Source: JAAUTG01 sp964458705
Lineage (GTDB): Bacteria; Bacteroidota; Bacteroidia; Chitinophagales; Saprospiraceae
Assembly (NCBI GenBank): GCA_964458705.1
Contig: CAYWKD010000013.1
Coordinates: forward strand, 16,449 to 80,448
DNA: 64,000 nt
Direction of reading: 5' to 3'
Below are positions 8,763 through 18,741 of the stretch, piece after piece. Below the pieces are notes generated by a model. That model did no database searches. It was not told the origin of the DNA and saw only the letters and a list, made by a program, of their open reading frames with translations. A program made the translations under genes and the position numbers. Position 1 is the first letter of the stretch; every line of letters begins with the position of its first letter.

Positions 8763-9257
8763 TCATTCTACGATTTTTACAATTTCCGCTTCTAGCTCGT
8801 ACTCAGCTCCCGGTACATAGCCAGAGTGAGCATAGACGATTTTACCATTCCGATCAATCAAGAATATTTGGGGAATGGACTGAAAATTCATTGCTTGACT
8901 AATACTATTGTTAACATCTGAAAGAATAGTGTAATCCCATCCATAAGCACTAACCATTGGTTTTACTTTGGATAGTGCTCGTTGTGTATCAATTGTGACG
9001 GCAATGAGTTCTACATTATAGTCCTTCTGCCAGTCTTCATAAAATTCTGCAATAGCATCTAGCTCTTTATGGCAGGGCTTGCACCAAGTCGCCCAAATAC
9101 TTAACACAGTAATTTTTCCTTTTGAAACAGCATCTTTCAGCAGGACGGACTTACCTGTAAGCGTTTTTAATTCTAGTGCTGGAATTTCTTTTTGTGCCAA
9201 TAAGTCGGTGCTCACAAAAACAAGCCCAATCAAGAACAATGTATAAATACTTTTCAT
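8763..9257 (-). CDS. TlpA-like periplasmic thioredoxin
   Basis: This 164-aa protein has a signal peptide (MKSIYTLFLIGLVFVSTDLLAQ) and a thioredoxin fold of the TlpA/ResA type. The active-site disulfide motif WCKPC lies at residues 58-62 (Cys59, Cys62). 'SIPQIFLIDRNGKIVY' carries the conserved cis-proline. It would reduce disulfides in the periplasm, for instance in cytochrome maturation or protein repair. It ends 15 nt from the stop of the convergent GHMP kinase gene. Confidence 0.88.
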   Translation of the reverse strand: MKSIYTLFLIGLVFVSTDLLAQKEIPALELKTLTGKSVLLKDAVSKGKITVLSIWATWCKPCHKELDAIAEFYEDWQKDYNVELIAVTIDTQRALSKVKPMVSAYGWDYTILSDVNNSISQAMNFQSIPQIFLIDRNGKIVYAHSGYVPGAEYELEAEIVKIVE

Positions 9258-9353
9258 GCGTAAACAAATTTGTAGTTAAATGACAACTATTTTTTATCGA
9301 TCGGCAATTTACAATTCTTATATTTACTCGTACTAAGCAAAACATTCATTTTT

Positions 9354-10349
9354 ATGCACATCCTAGAAATTATTATCGGTATTGTATTTGTCATGTTGCT
9401 TTTTAGTCTATTAGCAACAACTATTATGGAACTTATATCAGGAATTCTTGCCCTTCGTGGAAAAAATTTACTCAGGGCACTCAAACATATACTCGCACAT
9501 GATGGGGATGAATCGCTCTACAACGAATTTAAGAAGAGCGAACTGTACAAACAACTTTGCTCCAAACGAGATTGGTCAAAAAATGCTTATAGACCACCTT
9601 CTTATATAAGTGCTAATTCTTTCTGGACTATTCTTTCAGATATTCTATTTGAAGGCAAAAAAAATGTAGCTGAATTTAAAGCTAAACTAGGAGGATTAGA
9701 TCAAAATAATAATCTAAAGAATACTTTAATCCGCTTAATAGATGAAGCAGAAGAGGAAGATATACTCAGTAGAAGTGTGGACAAACTTAAAGCTAGTGTA
9801 GAATTTTTACAAAATGAAGAAATCAAAAATCAAATTATCAATTATGCAGAAGGGGTTGAACAAAAAGTATCTTCTTTTAAATCAAAAGTAGAAAATTGGT
9901 ACGATAGCGTAATGGACAGAACATCAGGTTGGTATAAACGCCAGACCCAGCTTATACTCTTTATCATAGGCTTAGTTATTGCGATAGGTTTCAATGCGGA
10001 CATTATAGAAATATACCAAACTTTATCAAGCAATCCTGAGCTAGCCATTAAAATAGCAGATTCCGCAGAGCAGTATTTAGCAGAAAACCCTAACCTAGAA
10101 CTAGAGCGAAGAATAGAAGACCTCCTAAAAAGCGATTTGGCATCTATTGAATCGCCCTTAGGTATTGGCTGGACCTCAGAACAGTTCAAAGAACTCAATA
10201 GCAGTTCAACTAACTGGATATTGAAAATTGTCGGCTGGCTTGTTACTGCCCTGTCGATTACATTAGGGGCACCATTTTGGTTTGACTTGCTGAGAAAATT
10301 GGTCAATATAAGAAATGCAGGAGCTAAGCCTGACTCTTCAACGAGCTAA
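9354..10349 (+). CDS. Uncharacterised three-helix membrane protein
   Basis: A 331-aa protein I do not recognise. One hydrophobic helix lies at the very N-terminus (about 4-30) and two near the C-terminus (about 200-218 and 290-312). Between them is a long charged, helix-rich domain (about 35-195) with acidic runs such as 'DEAEEEDILS'. The N-terminal helix starts at residue 4 without an obvious cleavage site, so it is probably an anchor. The gene stands alone in front of thrB, with about 190 bp between them. Confidence 0.7.
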   Translation: MHILEIIIGIVFVMLLFSLLATTIMELISGILALRGKNLLRALKHILAHDGDESLYNEFKKSELYKQLCSKRDWSKNAYRPPSYISANSFWTILSDILFEGKKNVAEFKAKLGGLDQNNNLKNTLIRLIDEAEEEDILSRSVDKLKASVEFLQNEEIKNQIINYAEGVEQKVSSFKSKVENWYDSVMDRTSGWYKRQTQLILFIIGLVIAIGFNADIIEIYQTLSSNPELAIKIADSAEQYLAENPNLELERRIEDLLKSDLASIESPLGIGWTSEQFKELNSSSTNWILKIVGWLVTALSITLGAPFWFDLLRKLVNIRNAGAKPDSSTS

Positions 10350-10540
10350 ATTTTAGTAAGCTGAAAGGGCAGAGGTAAATTAAATTTAGTTCATCTCTGC
10401 TCTCTGCAACTGTTCTATTTAAATACTTAAACTACGGCGTTCAAACATTTGAACAAACTAAAATCCTCCTCTAAAGCTCCCCACAATTTTGCATATCTTC
10501 ACCCAACAATTAATCTATTCATTTAAACAAATAAAAAAGG

Positions 10541-11476
10541 ATGAGTGCAGCTATCAAGGTGTTTGCGCCTGCTAGTGTTGCTAATGTAGCTTGTGGGTTT
10601 GATATTTTAGGCTTTGCTTTAGAGCATCCTGGGGATGAAATCATAGCTAGGTTTTCAGGTAATAAAGGATTAAAAATAAGCCAAATTACAGGAACAGAAG
10701 GAAAAAAATTACCTTATGATATCTATAAAAACACAGCAGGATATGCTGCCCAAAAATTATTAGAATTTATTGGTGAAACTGAAAGGGGAATTGAATTAGA
10801 AATCCACAAAAAAATGCCTTTCGGTAGCGGGCTAGGATCAAGTGCTGCAAGTGCTGCTGCTGGAGTAATGGCAGTCAATGAACTATTAAATCGTCCTTTG
10901 CCTAAAAAAGAGTTACTACATTTTGCGGTGCTAGGCGAGCAGATTGCTGATGGAGCTTATCATGCCGATAATGTTGCTCCTTCTTTGTTGGGAGGAATTA
11001 TTTTTATTCGAGATAATCCCACTCTGGATGTTCATAAGTTGCCTGTGCCTGATGGGCTATTTGCCGCAGTTGTTCATCCTAAAATCGAAATACTCACTAA
11101 AGATGCTCGCAATGTATTGAGCGATCGAGTTACACTCAGTCAGACTATTCAGCAATCCGGAAACCTTGGAGGGTTAATTATCGGTTTATACAATCAAGAT
11201 TTGGAATTGATACAACGATCCTTAAATGATACTATTATAGAGCCTCAGCGAGCTAAATTAATTCCACACTTTTATAAAGTGAAAGAAGCAGCCCTCAATC
11301 ATCAGGCTTTGGGTTGTAGTATTTCTGGTGCTGGTCCTTCTATTTTTACGCTTTGTACCAGTAAGGCAATTGCAGAAAATGTAGGGCAAGCCATGCAAAA
11401 AACATTTACTGATAACAAAATAGCATCCGATTTATTTATTTCAAAGATCAATCCCAAAGGAGCAGTAAGATTATAA
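10541..11476 (+). CDS. thrB: Homoserine kinase
   Basis: This 311-aa GHMP kinase phosphorylates L-homoserine to O-phosphohomoserine in threonine biosynthesis. It has the N-terminal 'APASVANVACGFDILGFAL', the ATP-binding 'PFGSGLGSSAASAAAG' (93-108) and the C-terminal 'GCSISGAGPSIFTLC', which match homoserine kinase rather than other GHMP members. The next gene is thrC, 21 nt downstream on the same strand, which confirms the assignment. The usual Bacteroidota thrA (aspartokinase/homoserine dehydrogenase) is not upstream. Confidence 0.96.
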   Translation: MSAAIKVFAPASVANVACGFDILGFALEHPGDEIIARFSGNKGLKISQITGTEGKKLPYDIYKNTAGYAAQKLLEFIGETERGIELEIHKKMPFGSGLGSSAASAAAGVMAVNELLNRPLPKKELLHFAVLGEQIADGAYHADNVAPSLLGGIIFIRDNPTLDVHKLPVPDGLFAAVVHPKIEILTKDARNVLSDRVTLSQTIQQSGNLGGLIIGLYNQDLELIQRSLNDTIIEPQRAKLIPHFYKVKEAALNHQALGCSISGAGPSIFTLCTSKAIAENVGQAMQKTFTDNKIASDLFISKINPKGAVRL

Positions 11477-11497
11477 ATAGCTAAACCATTTTTTACC

Positions 11498-12805
11498 ATG
11501 AAATTATATAGCACGAATGACAAAAGCAATATTGTTTCATTAAAAGAAGCAGTGTTCAAGAGCTTACCAAAGGATAGAGGCTTGTATATGCCAACAGAAA
11601 TTCCAAAACTTTCGGATGGCTTTATAAAAAATCTACCTAAGTATTCTTTCCAAGCTATTGCCTTTGAGGTAGCCAAGACACTCATCGGTTCATCTATTCC
11701 AGAAGAAGATTTGTATGCAATCATTGAAAACTCTATTACATTTCCTGCTCCTGTAGTTCATTTAGACAAACACATTTCTATACTTGAGCTGTTTCATGGG
11801 CCTTCACTGGCATTTAAAGATTTTGGTGCAAGATTTATGGCGCAACTTATGAGTTACCTCAGAAATGAAAAAGACAAAAAGCTAACGATTCTTGTTGCCA
11901 CTTCTGGTGATACGGGTGGAGCTGTTGCCGCTGGTTTTCATAAAACAAAAGGAGTGGAAGTCATTATTCTTTATCCTTCAGGAAGAGTAAGTGGGCTACA
12001 AGAAAAGCAATTGACTACTCTGGGTGAAAATATTACAGCCATTGAAGTAAAAGGTACTTTCGATGACTGCCAAGCAATGGTAAAAACAGCATTTTTAGAT
12101 CAAGACTTAAATGACAAATTTGACCTCAGCTCTGCCAATTCTATTAATATTGCGAGACTCATCCCTCAATCATTTTACTATTTTGAGGGGTACAAACAGC
12201 TCCCCGATGATGGATTGAACACCGTCTTTTGTATTCCTAGCGGGAACTTTGGAAATCTGACAGCAGGCTTGATAGCAAAAAAAATGGGACTCCCCGTCCA
12301 TCAATTTATTGCAGCTACAAATATTAATGACGCTGTTCCTCAATACTTGGCATCTGGAATATTCACTCCTCACCCTTCCTACGAAACCATATCCAATGCA
12401 ATGGATGTTGGTAGTCCTTCCAACTTTCAGCGAATGATGGATATTTACTGTTCCACGTGGAACAGTATAATAAAAGATGTATGGGGCTATAAATGCGACG
12501 ACGAATCAACGCAAAAACACATAATAAAGATGCTCGAAAACTACAATTACATCATAGACCCGCATGGGGCTGTGGGATATGCAGCTGCGATAGCTTACCT
12601 AGAAAAGAAACCCAACTCGAAAGTAAGCATATTAGAAACAGCTCATCCTGCCAAATTTACAGATGCAATGAAAGATGCACTCGCTGGCAAAACAAAACAA
12701 ATAGATATTCCAGAGAGGCTAGCTATTCTTATAGAAAAGCCCAAGAAGTCTATTATAATTGAAAACAACTATGACTTTTTTAAAGAATTTCTATTAGCGA
12801 GATGA
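11498..12805 (+). CDS. thrC: Threonine synthase
   Basis: This 435-aa PLP enzyme converts O-phosphohomoserine to L-threonine. The PLP lysine is Lys107 in 'ELFHGPSLAFKDFGARF'; 'VATSGDTGGAVAAGF' and 'CIPSGNFGNLTAGL' form the phosphate-binding loops. The N-terminal YSTNDK and 'LPKDRGLYMP' are typical of the longer bacterial/fungal-type threonine synthase. It is the second gene of a thrB-thrC operon. The coding sequence contains a perfect 16-bp parS palindrome at 12449-12464, and a second copy sits 13 nt past the stop. Confidence 0.96.
   Translation: MKLYSTNDKSNIVSLKEAVFKSLPKDRGLYMPTEIPKLSDGFIKNLPKYSFQAIAFEVAKTLIGSSIPEEDLYAIIENSITFPAPVVHLDKHISILELFHGPSLAFKDFGARFMAQLMSYLRNEKDKKLTILVATSGDTGGAVAAGFHKTKGVEVIILYPSGRVSGLQEKQLTTLGENITAIEVKGTFDDCQAMVKTAFLDQDLNDKFDLSSANSINIARLIPQSFYYFEGYKQLPDDGLNTVFCIPSGNFGNLTAGLIAKKMGLPVHQFIAATNINDAVPQYLASGIFTPHPSYETISNAMDVGSPSNFQRMMDIYCSTWNSIIKDVWGYKCDDESTQKHIIKMLENYNYIIDPHGAVGYAAAIAYLEKKPNSKVSILETAHPAKFTDAMKDALAGKTKQIDIPERLAILIEKPKKSIIIENNYDFFKEFLLAR
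12449..12464. promoter_or_regulatory. parS-like centromere site 1 (inside thrC)
   Basis: TGTTCCACGTGGAACA is a perfect 16-bp palindrome and matches the general bacterial parS consensus TGTTNCACGTGNAACA at all 14 defined positions. ParB-family proteins bind it to load onto the chromosome near the origin. That it survives within a coding region, and recurs 370 bp away, argues for selection. No parB gene is in the window. Confidence 0.85.
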
Positions 12806-12818
12806 ATGACTTATAACT

Positions 12819-12834
12819 TGTTCCACGTGGAACA
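12819..12834. promoter_or_regulatory. parS-like centromere site 2 (thrC-mfd gap)
   Basis: A second identical perfect palindrome, TGTTCCACGTGGAACA, lies in the 105-bp gap between thrC and mfd. Two exact copies of a 16-mer within 400 bp are far beyond chance in a window of this size. I found no third copy by eye. Confidence 0.87.
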
Positions 12835-12910
12835 CAACAATAAGAACTAAGTGCGTGAATCGAATAAACCCAATGCAGTAGCAGTTGTTTGAATCAATAA
12901 AACCCATTAA

Positions 12911-15900
12911 GTGAATATAATTGAAACGTTGATAGAACGATATACCTCATCAGAAAGCACCAAAGAAATAACCAATTATCTACAGAAAAAAAAATTAAGT
13001 CGCCTTCAACTGCAAGGGCTTACGGGAAGCCAAAAGGCATTTATAATAATTAGCATTTATAAACAGCACAAAACAGACTACCTATACATAGCCAACAACA
13101 AAGAAGAAGCCGCATATCTGCAAAACGATATTGCTAATCTAATTGAAAATAAAGAAATCCGATTCTTCCAAGACTCTTTTAAGCAGCCTCGCCAATTTAA
13201 AAAACTGGTTGAAGAAAATGTGCTTCAACGAACGGAAGTAGTGAATAAAATTGCAGAATCAAATGCAAAAGGTGAAATAGTAGTTACTTACCCCGAAGCA
13301 TTGTTTGAAAAAGTTATTGCGCCTTCTACCATTGAAAAACACAAACTTGAAATAAAAAAAGGAGAAGAGGTCGATACAAGCACTATAATTGAAGTACTCA
13401 CTGATTATGGCTTCAAGAGGGAAGAATTTGTCTATACGCCAGGACAGTATTCTATTAGAGGTGGCATCGTAGATATCTTCTCTTATGGCAACGATTATCC
13501 ATATAGAGTGGAGCTGTTCGATGAAGAAGTTGATAGTATTAGAACTTTTGATCCATTGACTCAGCTTTCAAAGAGTAACATTGCCAAAGTTTCTATCATA
13601 CCCAACATCAATACGCAATTCGACTCTAGCGAAAAGGTGAGCATTTTTCCTATTCTAAAAGAAGACTGCGTTGTCATAGTCGAAGATGTCCAGACCATTA
13701 TCGACCATCTTCAAGGGTGTTTTGAAGAAGCGCTAAAGTTTGGCGAGTCAATATCTGCTTTAGACAAAAGCGAATTGGCTGAGATATTTAGAAGTCATTC
13801 CTTTATTAAACCAGCCGAGATTATACAAGAAATAGAAGCCCATCCAATCATTTGTATTAGCAATAAAAAACAAACAATTGACTTCGAGAACAAGATCACT
13901 TTTCAATCTAAAGCTCAGCCTAACTTCAATAAAAACTTTAAGTTTTTAATCGAAGACCTTGAGCATAACTCAAAAGCAAACATCACGAATTATCTATTCA
14001 CCGAAAATGCTCGACAAGCTGAACGATTTCACAACATCTTTGAAGATTTGAATGCCAGTGTTCAATTTCAACCTATATTAAAATCTATTCACAAAGGCTT
14101 TGTAGATAGCAATCTAAAAATCGCCTGCTACACAGATCATCAAATATTTGATCGCTTTCATCGCTACAAACTCCGTCAAGGATACACTAAAGATAAAGCA
14201 CTTAATGTGCGATTGCTCAGAGAACTGCAGCCTGGTGATTTTGTTACTCATATAGATCATGGCGTCGGACAATATTCAGGTCTTGAAAAAATAAACATAA
14301 ATGGACATACCCAAGAAGCCGTTCGCTTATTTTACAGGAATAAAGATGTGCTATATGTGAGTATTCACTCCTTACATAAAATCTCTAAGTACATCGGTAA
14401 AGATGGAAAAGTTCCCAAACTCGACAAGATTGGTTCTGATGCGTGGAGTAACTTAAAAAGAAAAACAAAGAAAAAAGTAAAAGACATTGCGGGAGAACTC
14501 ATCAAACTATACGCAAAACGGAGAGCATCAGAGGGTCATGCTTTTCCTGAAGATGGTTACTTACAAAATGAACTAGAAGCCTCTTTTATTTATGAAGACA
14601 CGCCCGATCAGTACAAAGCAACGCAAGCGATGAAAGAAGATATGATGAAAGCGTATCCAATGGATCGTTTAATCTGTGGAGATGTGGGTTTTGGAAAAAC
14701 AGAAGTAGCAATTAGGGGAGCTTTCAAAGCAGTAGCAGATGGAAAACAAGTGGCCGTCCTAGTGCCAACAACAATATTGGCATTGCAACATAACAAAACC
14801 TTTTCAAGTCGATTAGACGAATTTGGTGTTACTGTTGATTATGTTAATCGTTTTAGAACGACGAAAGAGAAGAATGAAATTTATAAACGGTTGGCTGAAG
14901 GTGAAATTGATATTGTTATTGGCACACACGCCTTGTTAAATCAAAAGGTAAAATTCAAAGATTTAGGTTTATTAGTCATTGATGAAGAACAAAAATTTGG
15001 TGTTTCTGCAAAAGAAAAACTGCGGAATTTCAAAGTAAATGTAGATACATTAACCCTAACAGCTACGCCAATTCCGAGAACTTTGCAGTTTTCTCTGATG
15101 GCAGCTAGGGATTTATCTATCATGCGAACGCCTCCGCCTAATCGTCAGCCTATCCACACAGAAGTCAGAATTTTCAACGATGAGGTGGTGAAAGAATCCA
15201 TTTACTATGAAGTGATGCGTGGAGGACAAGTGTTTTTTGTACATAACCGAGTAAAGTCTTTGCCCAATATGGTTGATACAGTTCGCAGACTTTGCCCCGA
15301 TGTAGATGTGGCTATGGCTCACGGACAGATGGAAAGCAAAGCGTTGGAAAAAACTTTATTAGATTTTATCAATAAAGAATATGATGTATTGATATGTACC
15401 AATATTATCGAAACAGGATTAGACATTCCAAATGCTAACACTATTATTATTAATAATGCCCATCAATTTGGCATGAGCGATTTGCATCAATTGCGTGGAA
15501 GGGTTGGGCGTTCCAATAAAAAAGCCTTTTGCTATTTATTCTGTCCGCCCATGTCAACGTTAACCTCGGATGCACGCAAGCGATTGGAAACGCTAGAAGA
15601 ATTCTCGGACTTAGGTAGTGGCTTCAATATTGCTATGCGGGACTTAGATATTCGTGGTGCTGGAAACCTTCTAGGTGCAGAGCAAAGTGGCTTTATTGCT
15701 GATATTGGATATGAGATGTATCAAAAAATATTGGAAGAGGCTATTCAAGAACTGAAAGAAAACGAATTCAAGGGTCTGTTCAAAGAAGAAATTGAGAAGG
15801 AGCGCAATTATGTTAGAGATGTTACCTTAGATGTAGATGTGGAAATGTACATTCCAGATAACTACATTAGTAATATTCAAGAGCGACTAAATTTATATAC

Positions 15901-16285
15901 TCAACTAGATAAAATTGAAGATGAAGCTGGCATTGAGAATTTTACAATAATGCTTCGCGATAGATTTGGCAAAATACCAAAGTCTGTGATGGAATTATTT
16001 GAAGGATTGCGCTTGCGTTGGTTATGTAAATCCTTAGGCTTTGAAAGGATCACATTGAAAAGCGATAAGTTAAGATGTTATTTTGTGGAAAATCCTCAGT
16101 CATCGTTTTATGAAAGCGAACACTTTGAAGCGTTCTTCCAATTCTTGGGGAAAAGAGGGGATAAATTTCGCTTAAGCATAAAAAAAACGAACAGACACCT
16201 TATCGTTATAAGAGAAGGCATAAAAAATATTAGCAGTGCTAGAGCAGTACTAGAACAAATAGAAAAAGAACTTCATCTAACATAG
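12911..16285 (+). CDS. mfd: Transcription-repair coupling factor
   Basis: This 1124-aa Mfd removes RNA polymerase stalled at DNA lesions and recruits UvrA. In order it has: the UvrB-like N-terminal domains, including 'QYSIRGGIVDIFSYG'; the RNAP-interacting domain (about 435-500, 'PGDFVTHIDHGVGQYSGLE'); and the RecG-like helicase core with Walker A GDVGFGKT (590-597), DEEQ (691-694) and 'TATPIPRTLQFSLMAARDL'. The C-terminal D7 domain follows. The start is a GTG at 12911, with no in-frame ATG near it, so a non-ATG start looks real. Length is normal for the family. Confidence 0.97.
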   Translation: MNIIETLIERYTSSESTKEITNYLQKKKLSRLQLQGLTGSQKAFIIISIYKQHKTDYLYIANNKEEAAYLQNDIANLIENKEIRFFQDSFKQPRQFKKLVEENVLQRTEVVNKIAESNAKGEIVVTYPEALFEKVIAPSTIEKHKLEIKKGEEVDTSTIIEVLTDYGFKREEFVYTPGQYSIRGGIVDIFSYGNDYPYRVELFDEEVDSIRTFDPLTQLSKSNIAKVSIIPNINTQFDSSEKVSIFPILKEDCVVIVEDVQTIIDHLQGCFEEALKFGESISALDKSELAEIFRSHSFIKPAEIIQEIEAHPIICISNKKQTIDFENKITFQSKAQPNFNKNFKFLIEDLEHNSKANITNYLFTENARQAERFHNIFEDLNASVQFQPILKSIHKGFVDSNLKIACYTDHQIFDRFHRYKLRQGYTKDKALNVRLLRELQPGDFVTHIDHGVGQYSGLEKININGHTQEAVRLFYRNKDVLYVSIHSLHKISKYIGKDGKVPKLDKIGSDAWSNLKRKTKKKVKDIAGELIKLYAKRRASEGHAFPEDGYLQNELEASFIYEDTPDQYKATQAMKEDMMKAYPMDRLICGDVGFGKTEVAIRGAFKAVADGKQVAVLVPTTILALQHNKTFSSRLDEFGVTVDYVNRFRTTKEKNEIYKRLAEGEIDIVIGTHALLNQKVKFKDLGLLVIDEEQKFGVSAKEKLRNFKVNVDTLTLTATPIPRTLQFSLMAARDLSIMRTPPPNRQPIHTEVRIFNDEVVKESIYYEVMRGGQVFFVHNRVKSLPNMVDTVRRLCPDVDVAMAHGQMESKALEKTLLDFINKEYDVLICTNIIETGLDIPNANTIIINNAHQFGMSDLHQLRGRVGRSNKKAFCYLFCPPMSTLTSDARKRLETLEEFSDLGSGFNIAMRDLDIRGAGNLLGAEQSGFIADIGYEMYQKILEEAIQELKENEFKGLFKEEIEKERNYVRDVTLDVDVEMYIPDNYISNIQERLNLYTQLDKIEDEAGIENFTIMLRDRFGKIPKSVMELFEGLRLRWLCKSLGFERITLKSDKLRCYFVENPQSSFYESEHFEAFFQFLGKRGDKFRLSIKKTNRHLIVIREGIKNISSARAVLEQIEKELHLT

Positions 16286-16329
16286 AATAAAAACTAGAGT
16301 CATTGACCTTCCCTACCATAAAAAGCTAA

Positions 16330-18204
16330 TCATTCGGTGAGTTCGATATCCTCAAACTTAACTTCTTCTTCTGGCTCTAAGGCTTTTCCTAAATACACCA
16401 ACATAGTCTCTTTTTCTATATCGGTCGTTTCAAAATCATTTTGAAGAACTTCAAGTTGCCCACTAGAGTACCGCAGAAAAATGGGGGCACGCTTATTCTC
16501 GTTTGACATTGCCGCAATCAAATCTCTCAGATGGTCTTTTGACTGCAATTCTACTTCGTGTATTTCTGGATAATGTCTGACAATATCGCCAAAATTAATG
16601 AAGTCATCCCTGTAAGAAAATATATCATTAGATTGTATAGCTGCGGCATCTAATCGCATCTCACTCGGAGTAATCAATCGAAACGTTCCGTTTTCACCAA
16701 ATATTTTTTTATATTTTTTAATAGCATAATTATTCACATCGGAGTTATTTGTCAAAGCAAGTAAATATCCCATATCCACCAAATCTATTTCACTTGCGAG
16801 TGCATCCGTAAATATATCTGCCCTAAGGCATTCCAAGCCTTCTTGCTGAGCTTGTTTGATATTGCTGATAGAATTATCTATTAATACAACATGGCGATCA
16901 TTATTTTGCAAATATTTAGCGATCACTCTTGATAGCTCATTAGCTCCAATAATCAGGATACCTTTTGAAGAGTCTTGAGTTACTCCTAGCAATTTTGCCA
17001 TAGGTTTTGCAAGTGTTGCATTCAGTAGGACAGTACCAAGTACGACCATGAACACCAGAGGGGTAACGTATTCAGCAGAAGGAACGCCTTTTTCAAGGAG
17101 CTGTAGTCCAAATAAGGAAGCGATACCTGCTGCTACAATCCCTCTCGGACCAACCCAAGAAATGAACAATCGCTCATTCAAGCTCATGCCACTATTGATG
17201 GTACTCAAAAAGACACCTAAGGGTCTGAGAATAAAAATAATAATAGTAAACAATAATAACACTCGCCAGTCAAGCAGCAATTGTAAATCTGCTATTTCAA
17301 TATTGGCGGCAAGCACAATAAACAGAATTGAAATAAGTAATATACTTAACGACTCCTTAAAGTCTAGTATCTCTTTTATCCGTGGAACATCGAGATTACC
17401 TAAAACAAGTCCCATCACCACCACAGAAACTAGACCAGACTCATGCACCAATAAGTCAGAAAGAACAAAAACGGCTAATACTAAGGCTAAAGTAAATACA
17501 TTGAGCAAAAAGTGAGGAATCAAATCCTTCTTTATCATCCAGTACAGACCATAAGCTGGCACTACTCCAAGCACCAGTCCATCAATCAAAACTTGTACTA
17601 CCTGCAAGATGGTTTCAAGCGTATAGTCTGATCCTGCATGGTCTTGGGTGATAAATTCAAACACCAAAACTGCTGTTAAAGCACCAATTGGATCAATCAG
17701 AATCCCTTCCCATTTGAGTACGGTTGATACGTTTCGATTGAGCGGTACATTTTGTAGAATAGGAGCAATAACAGTAGGGCCTGTTACAATAATTAATGCA
17801 GAGAATAGGAAAGCAATTTGCCAACTTAGCTCAGGAAGAGAAAATTTAGCAGCAATCCCAGCACCGATGAACGTTATAAAAGAGCCTAGTAGAATTAATC
17901 GAAGTATGGATTTTCCTACATCCTTTATTTCACTGCGCTTTAGCGTTAGACCTCCTTCGAATAAAATTATTCCGATTGAAAGCGAAACAAAGTAAAATAA
18001 ACTCTTGCCTGGAAAGAGTCCTCTACCAGTTTCTGAAGAAAAGATAGGTTGTATAAACTTTTCACCATCAGAACTCCAAAGCGTCCAAATAGGTCCTACA
18101 AATAAGCCAATGAGAATTAAGGGCAATATGGCAGGTACTTTAATTTTCCATGCGATCCATTGAGCGGCAATTCCCAAGATGATTATTCCTCCTAGTTCAA
18201 TCAT
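16330..18204 (-). CDS. CPA1-type cation:proton antiporter with TrkA-N domain
   Basis: This 624-aa protein has about 12 hydrophobic segments (1-405) that form a Na+/H+ exchanger domain. Asp171 ('WEGILIDPIGAL') and Arg354 ('SWVGPRGIVAAG') match the ion-site residues of NhaP/CPA1 antiporters. A cytoplasmic Rossmann TrkA-N domain follows from about 415 ('GILIIGANELSRVIAKYL'), then a ~90-aa regulatory tail. It exchanges Na+ or K+ for protons and is probably gated by a nucleotide. Which cation it moves cannot be read from the sequence. The mfd gene is convergent, 44 bp away. Confidence 0.9.
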   Translation of the reverse strand: MIELGGIIILGIAAQWIAWKIKVPAILPLILIGLFVGPIWTLWSSDGEKFIQPIFSSETGRGLFPGKSLFYFVSLSIGIILFEGGLTLKRSEIKDVGKSILRLILLGSFITFIGAGIAAKFSLPELSWQIAFLFSALIIVTGPTVIAPILQNVPLNRNVSTVLKWEGILIDPIGALTAVLVFEFITQDHAGSDYTLETILQVVQVLIDGLVLGVVPAYGLYWMIKKDLIPHFLLNVFTLALVLAVFVLSDLLVHESGLVSVVVMGLVLGNLDVPRIKEILDFKESLSILLISILFIVLAANIEIADLQLLLDWRVLLLFTIIIFILRPLGVFLSTINSGMSLNERLFISWVGPRGIVAAGIASLFGLQLLEKGVPSAEYVTPLVFMVVLGTVLLNATLAKPMAKLLGVTQDSSKGILIIGANELSRVIAKYLQNNDRHVVLIDNSISNIKQAQQEGLECLRADIFTDALASEIDLVDMGYLLALTNNSDVNNYAIKKYKKIFGENGTFRLITPSEMRLDAAAIQSNDIFSYRDDFINFGDIVRHYPEIHEVELQSKDHLRDLIAAMSNENKRAPIFLRYSSGQLEVLQNDFETTDIEKETMLVYLGKALEPEEEVKFEDIELTE

Positions 18205-18462
18205 TTATTTTGATTAAAATTATTAACAATAAGTAAATGGACATTTTCAAATGTTCAGTGATGTAAAAACCACATTACCAGAAAATTGTGTAGATAAGTA
18301 AATAATCTGAACCTGTAAACAATTTTGCTCACAGGCTTTAGCTAAGTTGGAACATACTATCAGTTTACAATAAGCATCCAAAATTAAACAATAATTCAAT
18401 TATTCCTTTTTTACCTTTATGCTGATTACGAGTGCACTTAAATTAATTAGCCTAATTACTAA

Positions 18463-18720
18463 ATGATAACAGTACTTGGATTGTTCGCAGCTTGCCTAAC
18501 AACTGGCGCACTGATACCGCAGGTCATTAAAACTTGGCGGACTAAATCAACAGGTGATCTCTCACTAGGTATGTATTTGATGATGTTCACAGGTATTCTA
18601 TGCTGGCTAGCCTATGGGTGGATACAACAGGATATTCCTATTATTTTTGCCAATGTTGTTGGCAGTTTTTTCTCTGGCATTATTCTTTATTTCAAAGTGA
18701 TGGAATTGAAAAAAAAGTAA
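18463..18720 (+). CDS. SemiSWEET-type sugar transporter
   Basis: An 85-aa protein with three hydrophobic helices and the PQ-loop motif 'GALIPQVIKTWRTKSTGDLS'. A single three-helix MtN3/saliva unit is what bacterial SemiSWEETs have; they dimerise to move sugars such as sucrose or glucose down a gradient. The following 'LGMYLMMFTGILCWLAYG' carries the conserved substrate-contact region. A closely related PQ-loop protein with another substrate cannot be ruled out. Confidence 0.85.
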   Translation: MITVLGLFAACLTTGALIPQVIKTWRTKSTGDLSLGMYLMMFTGILCWLAYGWIQQDIPIIFANVVGSFFSGIILYFKVMELKKK

Positions 18721-18741
18721 GTCGTTCACGACAATTCTCAT

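Noticed and set aside
10366..10415. GCAGAG/CTCTGC stem before thrB as a terminator or regulatory leader
   Set aside because: The stem is only 6 bp with a ~20-nt loop and no T-tract follows; I see no threonine-codon leader peptide either.
12449..12464. CACGTG core as a generic transcription-factor site
   Set aside because: The full 16-bp palindrome and its exact second copy fit parS much better than a 6-bp core would.
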